Of a DNA stretch of 64,000 nt, positions 32,519-44,500 are shown piece after piece. Under the pieces are notes generated by a model. The model did not search any database, was not told the origin of the DNA, and saw only the letters and a list, made by a program, of their open reading frames with translations. Numbering within the stretch: the first letter of the stretch is position 1; every line of letters begins with the position of its first letter. The stretch lies in the NCBI GenBank assembly GCA_023213315.1, contig JAKCPI010002627.1, forward strand, positions 56,618 through 120,617, read 5' to 3'. A program made the translations under genes and the position numbers. Source of the DNA: Euborellia annulipes (Eukaryota; Arthropoda; Insecta; Dermaptera; Anisolabididae).

Positions 32519-35500
32519 CTGGCGACAGTCAAGCAAGTCATTTCTTTTATGGATCACAACCAGGGCTTTTTTTTGGAAATATCTCTAAAACTATTAAATT
32601 TAGCTCAAAAATGCATATGAACAAAAAAAAAGTAAATTTAATTTCCAACAAAATTTGTCTTATTAACATTTTCTCTAAAGTTACAAATTACAAAGATACA
32701 GGGAGGGAAAATATTTCAAAATTTTTCGAAAAAATGACTTTAATTATAAAATTGCTAATATCTCCCAATGTATTTAACCAAATTTATTATTTGATACATC
32801 CATAGATAAGAGAATCAAATTATCTATAAAATTCCTTTTAATACTTTTTGACGTGAAATTGTTCGTTAAAAAGTTATTAGAGTTATAAAATTTACAGAAT
32901 TTTATTTTTTTAGGTTTATTGTAAATATCTCTAAAACTATTAAATTTAGCTCAAAAATGCATATGAACAAAAAAACAGTAAATTTAATTTCCAACAAAAT
33001 TTGTCTTATTTACTTTTTTTCTAAAGTTAAAAATTACGTAGATACAGGGGAAGGAAAATTTTTTAAAATTTCTTTGAAAAATAACTTTAATCATAAAATC
33101 GCTGATATCTCTCAGTGTATTTAACCGAATTTAATATTTGATATATCTATTGATAAGATAATTAAGGTTGTTCGGATAGTACATCGTAAGTCATAATAGA
33201 ATCTAAATTTTTTTTAAAATAAAATTAAAAATTTGAATGCCAAAATTCCTTATTATAATTTAGTCGTGACCTATCATAGTTTATAATTGGATTAAGTTAA
33301 TAATTTAATTACCAAAAATAATAAATGAATGACTTTTGACTCGAGCAGTTTTTCACGTAATATAGAACTGGCAACATTGCATTCATCAACTATCTATTTT
33401 AAATCTTAAACGCCTTAAATTTTATTTTATTTAATATATTACAATGTTTAATGCAAATCAGTTTAAACACAATGGACGATTTGCGAGAAAAAATATTGTA
33501 AAATTGAAAAAAAATGTATCTGACATAGAGATAAGACACTATGCTATGGACGTTGCCAGGCTGGTCTGACTCTCGAGAATTCATTATTTTTAAATATTAG
33601 CGACTGTCATTTTGGAGAATTTTTTGACTTTCTTGTTAAAATATCTTTAAAAGCGGTCGGCAGAAACTTTTGGTTTTATTTTTAACGTATTCCTCGGAAG
33701 TGAATTAATAAAATGTAAGTTTTTTTGTTTTTGTATCATTTGCACAGATGCCTATATAATTCGATATGTGTGCGTTTCGTCGTTATTCCCCATAGGCTAC
33801 ATGTTAAATTTCAATTTTTTAAAAATTAATTACACGATAACCCTGTGTCAGATCTGCTTCAAAATTTTATTTTATACGTATTTGATAGTGATTAATAACA
33901 TATTAAAAAATTAGCTTTTAATCTACCAAAGTGCTTTAATGTCCGAACAACCTTAAATTCTCTATAAAATTTATTTCAGTACTTTTTGCCGTAAAATTGA
34001 TAGTAAAAAAGTTATTGAAGTTATAAAATTAAAATTACTGAAAAAAAAATTTTTTTTAATTTTTTTTTTTAATTAGCGCTTTTATTATGAAGGGGATCAA
34101 AAAAATTTTTATTAGGGAAATGGTAGAGAATTTAATTCTGCTTAGAATAAGTGCATATTTATTAAAATTCAGTGAGAGATATAGTTCTTACATCAAAATT
34201 CAAAAGTTACTTAATTTAACATAAAGAGGAAGTTGATTTGTTAATAAAAAAAGAAAAAAAGATACTAACCGCCCAAGAGCATTTCTTGTAAGAGGCTGTC
34301 TATCCTTGCGACTCCAAACAATTTAGCAAATTGTATTTGTTCTATCATTTGCCAAGTGATACTCTGCAGTGGAGGCATCAAACAGAGTATTTTGCCGTAT
34401 CTGCCTCGCGAGTCGTACTGACGGTCGCTAATATAATCCTCTAAATTGATCAGAATTTGATCGTGTAGTGCTTGGATCCGCGCTGAATCGCTCAGGCCTT
34501 TTGCATCTTTAAACAAAAACAAAAAACAAAAAATTGGGTTTTTCAAAAATTAATACCTCACTCCGTTCTAAAATGGGTAGACAAAATCACAGAATACATT
34601 TCTGAGATATCCTGGAAAGTGAAATTAATTTAAAACACTAGGTGATATAAATTTATTGGTATAATGTATTTCGACATTTAGTTTATCATCTCTGGATACT
34701 AATAGCATTACTTCTGACACACTAAGTGTCGAAATATGTATTGTGACGGTCACTTTTAATTCTCATTCTAACAATAGATGGAACTGTGGAACTTAAAAAT
34801 AGAATTTTAATCTTAAGTTTCGAGATGGTGTTTGTCCACCCTATATATTATTTTAATAATAAGTATTAATTAATAAACAGTATCATTTTTGAGGCGAAAG
34901 CTCGGGATCGGCCCGAGCAATCAGCGTGTGGAACGTCCCCCGGGAAGCCATCGATACTTTGTAATTAAAAAAATATATCAAGGAAGGGCGTTGCAGGATC
35001 AGAGACTGGCAGCCAGATTTCTTTCTTTAAATATTTTTATTGGGCCGACGTTTCGGTCTCGATAGATGCCATCTTCGGAATTCTGGCTGCCAGTCTCTGC
35101 TCCTGCAGCCCTTCCATGATACAACTCAACAGCCACAACTACATTACTAAAAAATATATATCCCCCTGTGAAAGTCATACCCCTAAATGGCCTCAGTAGC
35201 TGAAAAGGGTCTTTAAAAAAAAATATATATAATGCGCCATCAAATAGAATAAGAATTATAAAAGTCTGTGTATTTTCACAATGTGAAATTTGGGATTTTC
35301 AAAAATTAATACCTCACCCCTCCTGTGTAAAAGAGAGAAATTTGATGGTAAAAAATTTTGTCCATTATAAAATCTAATAAATTTGACAAAATAACAGTCT
35401 ATTAATTTGATATTAACACTTTATACGTATTTCGACACCATATGTGTCATCTTCAGAAGCGAATTACATAGATTATGGGATTTAGAAGGAATAATACAGT

Positions 35501-38500
35501 ATACGTATGTAATTCGCTTCTGAAGATGACACATATGGTGTCGAAATACGTATAAAGTGTTAATATCAAATTAATATATTATTGAAACAGAAAACTTTGT
35601 GAATTTAATTCTCCTATTAAAACATAATGTTTCAACTAGAGCCAACGGTTACCAGTTTAAAATTAAAATAACAGTCGCTAGTTCTAAGAGGGGTCTCGAT
35701 TTCCGATTACCCATTAGAACTAGAGTAACAGTTAAGGGCGAACGCAGGGGAGGAGAAATGATTCCCCCCCTTCCGAGATTTGAGAAAAATATTTTTTTTG
35801 GGAATTATTTTATTTTTAATATAAAATTTTAAAAATTGATAAATTTGAATTGTATATATATATATACTGGAAAACAAGTACCGAATGCAACTTTAAATTA
35901 CCGAAAGTAACAAAAAATTATGTGCTGTGCGACCAATCACACCATATTACCCTTCCCGAAAAACTCCTATGGGTCCACCCCCCCTCTACCCTGGACCAAT
36001 GTTCTACAAGTATTTATACCAATAAATTAATTGAAACCAATCACCTAGTGTTTTAAATTAATTTAATTTGGGATAAAAAACTCTTTTCTATTTTTTGTAC
36101 CTGGATCGAAAAAGACAATTGCTTTGAGACAAGCGAATTCGGAATCGTCTATTTGTACATCGACCATTCGTCGAACAAGTTGGTCCATGACTCGGGTACC
36201 AACAAGTGAAATATCCAAATCTGAAGATACGCCAGCATCAGAGCATTGTCTGGTGATAATACAATTGTTTCCAAGTAAAAGGACATCTTTTAGATGCATT
36301 GAACGTCGCGCTAAACCCAATAATAAATGTTCACCAGCATGGGCACGCAATAAAGCCACCTAGAACAAAAAGAACAAAAACAAAAATATAATAATATTCC
36401 ATGTGTATTTTCACAATGTGAAATTTGGGATTTTCAAAAATTAATACCTCACCCCTTCTAAAATTTGTTCTCTGATTAGCTCTATCATACAAATAAACAG
36501 ATACTCTATAATATTAGAGATTCTTTTTGTTAATTTACAATATTTTCAGTTTCAAAGAGTCTTCAGCCGTCGATGCCGCAACCGAATTGCATTTTTAGAT
36601 AATCTAGTTGCCTATCTTCCAAGGGATTTTATATTTTAAAGCAATTTTCATTCAATTTTTCTTTTTTTACATTTATAAATACAGGGTATTTACTAGGAAC
36701 CGACCGAATATTCGGTTTCGGCCAGTTTCGGCCAAAAATCTTGGTTTCGGCCGTAGTTTCGGTTTCGGCCATAAAGTAGCCGAAACCTGAGTTTGAAAAA
36801 ATGGGATGAGACTCGAATGCAAAAAAATAAAAAGGTCAAATGATTTGCACATGAGGGAGAAAAAAATTTAGTCCCCCTAAAAAAAAGCTTAAATGATTTT
36901 TACGGGAGCGGAAAAATTTCAAACAAAAAAAAAAAGGTAAAATGATATGAATTTTTTATAGGAAATAGAAGTTTTGTTTCGGTTACGGTTTCGGCTGAAA
37001 ATCTTGTTTCGGTCGGACTCTAGTATTTACATTAAATATATATATTTTGTACTTTAACAATTTTTGAATATAACATGAGTACAAAATTTTCACCAAAATC
37101 GTTACCTCACTTAATTCCCGGACTTATTTCGTTAGCTTACACTACGCCAGTGGGTAATTTGCCAAATCGTATTGGTGTAAATGCCCTCCCTGGTGCTTTT
37201 GAGAGTTCAGCAGTCAATGAGAAGAAAATTGGATTTTAGCTGGAGGCAGCAATTTTCAACATAAACACTAGTGTGGCCCAAAAATTTCAAATTTACCCTA
37301 CACCTCAGGGCACACACTAATTTTTGTACTTAAATTGATAGTACAACCAAAGTGCCAAAATTTAGAAGAGAAACAGTTGCTCTTGCAAGTGTTTGATAGC
37401 TAACAGAAAACGACAAAAAACAAGGAGTTTGAAGTCAACTTCCATGTTTATTTACCCCACTCACTATTTTCCTATAAGATTATTGTATTATTCATCAATA
37501 GTATGAAATAAACTAATTTACTACTTCTCACCTAATTTAAAACAACCCTAAAAATTCTCGAATTTTTTCTTTATATTACATGCCTTTGAGCACTATCTTC
37601 AAATTTGAATATTATCTTCAAACTTTAACCAGAATACTAGTAAAAAAAATTAGGGGCTGCTCAAATATGTCTTGAAATTTTGACTATATAATAAGAGCCA
37701 CCCTCATAAACACTCTGTATATGTACTACATAAGTAAAGTTAATTTGATAACCAAATTAGATAAATTTAATCACTAATTGGTATAAATACACTGAAACAT
37801 ATCACTTAGTGTTTTTTTTTAAATTATTTTAAACTACATACTGTATATATTAATATAGAGAGTTTCATTTCGTGGAGACCAACTACCTGGCTCTTTTTTT
37901 TTTTTCCCCTTACTGTATATATTAATATATACAGTATGTAGTTTAAAATAATTAAAAAAAAACAAACACTAAGTGATATGTTTCAGTGTATTTATACCAA
38001 TAAGTGATTAAAGTGATTAAATTTTTCTAGCTGGTTTTCTGGTAGCTGCTAGTAGGCTAGCTATATAAAGAATGTCGAAATACGAATTAAGTGTTTTTAT
38101 CAATAGCTTTAAAATTATTAGTGATTCTAAAAAAGGGTTCCGCGAGACAATCCTTGTGGAAAATTCCCTCAGTTTTATTTGAATTAAAAAAAAAAAAAAA
38201 TAATAATAATAATAATTTTCAATTGGGCAAAACCCTCAACAATTAAACAGCGAAGCAGATACTAGCACGCTACGAAATATTAGTGAATCTAAAAAAAGGG
38301 GTTCCGCGAGACAATCCTTGTGGAAAATTCCCTCAGTTTTATTTGAATTTTTTATTAAAAAAAAAGAAAGAATTTAAATAGGAAAAAGCGTGGCTGCCAT
38401 TTGAATTTGTTATTAGACCTCGAGGAATTTAGCTGAAAGAAGCTAACAGATTGTTAATTAATTCGATCAACAAGTGACTTGTTTGTCTTTTGCAATCATA

Positions 38501-41500
38501 TTTTAGTTGTCTATCTATCTATCTATCTATATGCATTCTCAATTAATAATTGAGGTTATTTACCTGATCATCGAGATGTAATTCTGTGAAAGCTGGAATA
38601 TATTTGGCCCATTCTACAAGTATAAGAAGTTGCTGCTTCATAGAATCACAAACATCATTGATGTTGGCTATCTGTTTATTAGACAGATTATATTCAAGAC
38701 CGTCAACGCCGACACTTGCGGCAGAGGCATTTGCTGCTCCAGAAGATGAATTTTGCTGCACAGACAAAACAAAAAAGAAACATTTGTAGTGTTATTTGTT
38801 AAACTTAAAAAAAAAATTATAATAAAAAAATAGATTATACTACCCCTAATGGCAGTTTTGGTTCATTTTTAATCCGAAAGCGTGTCGATAACACTTTCTA
38901 AAATTCAAAAATTTATCTCTATATATGAATATCTCAGAAAGTATTTTGAACTCTTTGACAAATAGAGTATGTCAAAACATTTGTAAGTTGGAAGGTGAGG
39001 TATTAATTTTTGAAAATCCCAAATTTCACAGTGAAAATTCACACAAAGAATAATTAAATCTCTCAATTAGAGTATTAGAATTAAAATATTTTTGTCTTTT
39101 TATTTAAGGTTTTTTTTCGGCGATTTAGACATTGTATGTGTGTAGGAACAAGTTATTTATTTATTTATTTATTTAAAAATTAAAAGTAAAAATGTTTTTA
39201 ATTGTAATTATTATTTTAAAAGATATATTTAAAGTCTTTATTTGTGAAATATAATACACTTTTTATAAATATTTCGACATCGTGTCATATTCAGAAGTGC
39301 AATCACAAATTGTGATGTTTTTTTTTTTATTAAGTCTTTTCAGCATCTTAGGCCATATAGAATAGATTATTTAAATGCGATATATTAGGGGGTCCAGCAT
39401 GGGGTAACTGGATAATTTGGCTGGGGGGGGGGGGGGGGGGTTTCTGGGGGGGTTGTGGAAAGTCTCTATATTTTTTTTTGGGCAAGGAGCTTTCTGGGGG
39501 GGGGGCACATCCCCCAGTTACGCCCATGGAGTCCAGGCATATTTATTTATAATTGTGATGTTGAAATTTATCTCACCTAGTGTATCATTTAAAATATTAT
39601 TTAATACAATGTTTCAACTAGAGCCTACGGTCGAGCTAATAAGTCAATTTTGTCCAAATCTCAGATCGCGAATGAAAGAAAAAAATTGTTTAATATTCTT
39701 TAAAATTGTAGGAAAAAAAACTCTAGATATCAAAAATAAAATTCTAATAAAATTTGTCTGTTTTGTTAAATAAGTACTGTAGTAATTGGTGTTTTTTTTT
39801 TTTGAATATTAGTATTTTTGTCTTTTATTGCCATTTAATTAGTTGGATCGAGAAGTGGCTGTAGACTTTGAATTGGGGTATAGGACGACTTTACGAATTA
39901 AATAGAAAGACTTAATTTTAATCGTCGTCGTTTCGGCGCAAATCGTCCTGAGGAAGGTCATGATTTGTGACCGAAGACGTCGACGATTAAAATTTAAATG
40001 TAAAGTTGTTTTATTTAATTCCTTGGTCATGCAAAAGTCTTCTATACCCAATGTGTCATTTAAAGCTTACGGTCGAGCTAATAAGTCAATTTTGTAGCAC
40101 AAATCTCCCAGATCGCGAATGGAAGAAAAAAATTGTTTAATATTCTTTAAAATTGTAGGAAGAAAAAAACTCTAGATATCAAAAAATAAAATTCGAATAA
40201 AATTTGTCTGATTTGTTAAATAGTACTGTAGTAATTGTTGTTTATTTTTAATATTGTATTTTCGTCTTTTATTGTTATTTATTTATTTATTGGTGAAATC
40301 GAATACACTTTTAATACGTATTTCGACATTAAATTGCGATTGTGATGTCGAAAAGTGTATAGTTCACACTAGTGTCCCGGAGGGGGGGGCATAGTGTGGA
40401 CCATACACTGGGGGGAGCTGGTAAAGATTAACATTAATAAGAAACAATCAATTAAGTATTATTACTACCCGAATAGCCCGCTCGCTTAATTTAAATTTAT
40501 TAAATCTTTATATGTATTCTAATTTCTTGAAATGGATAGGTTGGACGGGAAAAGCAGCTAGGTATAATAAAAAAAAACTTTATATTTTGTTGCCGACGTT
40601 TCGAGAGCTAGCTGCACTCATCCTCAGGGCACGCAAAATTGTCAGAGATAAGTACATATTTTGAACATGTTCATATTTATTTGTATCGTCATCAGTAAGC
40701 ACAAACACTTGCAGTTTCGGTCACATGACTTGGTATAGTAGTACAAATTAATTGAAGCTTAATGAGTGATGCCGAGAGAATTGTAGAAACCGAAACTCCC
40801 CAACTACGCTAATTTTTTTGCCGAAAAATTAGCGTAGTTGGGAGTGGTTGTACAAATTAATATGAACATGTTTAAACAGGCAATACCATACTACCTCTAC
40901 TTAGCGACCAATCTTCTAAGTTATATTCTAATAATTGAGAGATTTAATTATATAATGTGAATTAGTCGCCTGTGTGTATTTTCACAATGTGAATTTTGGG
41001 ATTTTCAAAAATTAATACCTCATTTTCACTAAAATTTGACAGAGGATTTTTTCTTTTCCAAAAATTTGGTGGCTCATCCCCATTTTAATGATCAAAATAA
41101 GTCATATGAATTGATAAGAGAAAAATATAATCATGGATGACTTAAAACCTTCAATAAATATGTCATATTTTTCCAAGATTACTTGATTTAAAAGTCATAG
41201 AGATAAAAAAAATAAAAAATAAATTCATTTATATAAGTTGTAATAAATTATAGAAAAATCTTTGTTAAAGTTGAATGACTTAAAAATTCAACTGTTGGAC
41301 AATTTAGTTTGAAAGTTTTTTTTGTGTTTCCTATAAGCCTTTAATAAAAAGATTTCCTCCTCGTGTTGTGCTGATGCGGTGCGCGACATTTGCCCTCAAA
41401 TGGGGTCACGGAGGTTATCAACGCGATGAACTCAAATGGCCGATTCGTATATCATCTATATACTTAAAAGAAAAAAAAAAGATGCGAGAGAGGAATTAAT

Positions 41501-44500
41501 GAAAAAAAAGAGAGAGGTTATAAGAAGAAGAAGAAGAAAAAGAAAAAAAAAATAGACATATCAACAGTTGATAATTTTTTTTTTTCTTTTAATAACCAAA
41601 GATATTCATTTCAACTATATCATTTTTTAATATATATTTATATATATATATATTCAAACTGAATTAGGTCTCTACGATTAGAGAAAAATTAAATCAGGGA
41701 CATTTTTATGTGAAGGACAAAATTTTTAAATATTTCCAAATGACGTCTAATGCACTATTTATTAGTATAAACGCTGATATGTATTTTGACACTCAGAACA
41801 CAAATACTGCTCTGAACATGACACACTGAATGTCGAAATACGTATAAAGTGTATTTTAAGTGCAGTTGATTAAATATTTGTTTAAATTTAATTCTTTAAA
41901 TTTTGGAAATATTTTTAGTTTTTCGTAAATAATTCTCAAACTAAACACCCCATCAAAATAGCTTCAATTAGGAAAATTGTAGCGAATTAAATTCTGTATC
42001 CAATGAAAGGATAAGTGTTAAAATTCATTAAAAGAAAATGATTTAAATCTTTAAACAAATAATCACCAAATACTAATCTTTAAAAATTTTTTTTAAATAT
42101 AGTTCCACTTGATGGAATTTAATAGACTATATACCAAATGAAAGAGAATTAGATGCTCTTGTTTTATATAATTAAAAATAATTTCAAAAAAGTTATTTAG
42201 GTTATTAAAAATTAAAAAAAGAAAAATCTGAAAAAATGGCGTTATTTATAATTAAAGATTTTAATCATTTCCTTCTGATGAATTTTAAAAATTATCCTTT
42301 CATTGGAAACAGAATTTAATTCTCTACAATTTCTCTAATTGAAGCTATTTTGATGGGGTGTTTAGTTTTAGAATTATTTACGAAAAACTAGAAATATTTC
42401 CAAAAATTATAGAATTAAATTTGAATTGGTTCAAATATTTAATCAAGTAAATTAAACATAAAATACACTTTATACGTATTTCGACATTCTGTGTGTCATG
42501 TTCAGAGCAGTTAAATTAGTTGAAATATTTAATCAAATAAATTAAATACAAAATGCACTTATTACCTATTTTTCTAGTTTTTCGTAAATAATCCGTAAAC
42601 ACCCCGTCAAAATAACTTTAATTAGAAAAATTGTAGAGGAATAAATTCTGTATGCAATGAACGGAGAATAATATCATTGAAAGAACGATTAAATCCTAGC
42701 CTATCAACTTTTGAAGTTAATTGCAAAGAAGTTATAATTATTTAAAAAAAAATTTAAAATTTTTGTTTTAGAGTGGTCACATCAGATTTTTAATGTCCTC
42801 GATACCGGCAATTGGGTACTTATAGTTAGCTCATTGACATAATTCTAAAAATTTTGAACTCACTGAGGTCTAAAAAGTCGAGTATCATTAAAATATTGAG
42901 GTCAAATTTTTTTAATCTCAATATTCCTAAGGATGGACAATCCAGGACAAACTAGGTGATATGTTTCAAGTTATTTTTTTATTGGTGAAACAATATCCTT
43001 TATCATTATCATCTGTGATAATGTCAAAATACGTATAAAGTGTATTTTAAAAAAAAATTTTAGTTGAAATGGATTTCTTTGGTTAGCAATTTGTCAAGTT
43101 GATATATTGAATAAATAGAGAGAGAGAGAGAGAGAGAGAGAGTAAGAGTAGAGAGGTGCTGGCTGGTAACAGGATGGGTTGAAGGTTCTTACTTCTAGCG
43201 CGGCCCCTACTTGTCTCGAGAGCATCTCTGCATTTAGCAAAGACGACACGGACAATCCGTTGCTGGTTGCTTGCTCCTCGTAGCTTGGCCTTCGGCAACT
43301 GATCCGATCTCTCTCGTTTTGGACAGCTGAAAAACAAAAATCAAAAAAAAATTAATACCTCACCTCTCAAAAATGGGTTTTTGAATTCTTTTAAGAGAAG
43401 ATTCCCTTGAAGTATATATGGGGCATTCCACGCGAACTCGACCACTTTTGAACCCGACCATTTTTGATTTGGCTGAAACTTTGTCATCTTTTTGTACCCT
43501 ATTGAAAACGGGTTTGAGAATTTTTTCAGATTTTACGACCCAGCCAAAAAAAAAGTTATAGCATTTTCAAAAAACATCGATTTTTTTTTTAAATAACCGT
43601 AAAACTGTCAAAAATTATCTTATCGGGACGATTTTTTTTTTGAAATTTTTGTCTTTAAATGCACTTTTCAGAAAAAATATGACAAAATTTTACAGATTCA
43701 TCTTGAACGTTTTTTTTGACATTTTTGGAAAAAAATAAAAATTTCGGGATGAATGACACTTTTTTTTTTAATTTTTTTTTTTTATAAAAAACTTTGATTT
43801 TTTCTACAAATTCTCTGAAAATTTCAGAGTGGGATTATTTCGCGTTCTATTTTTTTTTATTTTTGAAAAAAAAAAAAAAAAATTTTTCTCCGCTTATTTT
43901 TCATGATGGTGCTCTTAAATTCTTCCAGGATTGACTGAGATTCTAGAAAATTGAAGAAAAATAATAATAATAATAGTTAGGGGTGATGAAAATCGAGAAA
44001 ATTCCATTTATCCTGAAAAAATTAGAAATTAGTTGTTTTTCAATTACTGAAGTATTTGAAACGTCAAGTAAAAGCTTAGAAACATAGGCGCAACTAGGGA
44101 GTGCCAGGGGGGCCTGGCCCTCCCCAGAAAGCTCCTTGCCCCAAGAAAAATTGAGAAAATATGGGGCTTTCCAGGCCCACCGGAAGATGGCTGGTCCCAT
44201 GGCCCCCCCTTTAATTTTTCTTGGGGCAAGGAGCTTTCTGGAGGGGGGGCAGGCCTCCCCGGCACCCCCCTAGTTACGCCCATGTTTCTAAGCTTTTACT
44301 TGACGCTTCAAATACTTCAGTAATTGAAAAACAACTAATTTCTAATTTTTTCAGGATAAATGGAATTTTCTCGATTTTCATCACCCCTAACTATTATTAT
44401 TATTATTTTTCTTCAATTTTCTAGAATCTCAGTCAATCCTGGAAGAATTTAAGAGCACCATCATGAAAAATAAGCGGAGAAAATTTTTTTTTTTTTTCAA

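Noticed and set aside
32249..32805. Overlapping open frames of 123 and 132 codons on the plus strand
   Set aside because: Antisense shadows of the low-complexity HNF4 F-domain exon, running on into intron repeat.
43083..43337. 84-codon minus-strand frame across HNF4 exon 4
   Set aside because: It is out of phase with the HNF4 reading frame fixed by exons 3 and 5; the real protein uses another phase of the same bases.
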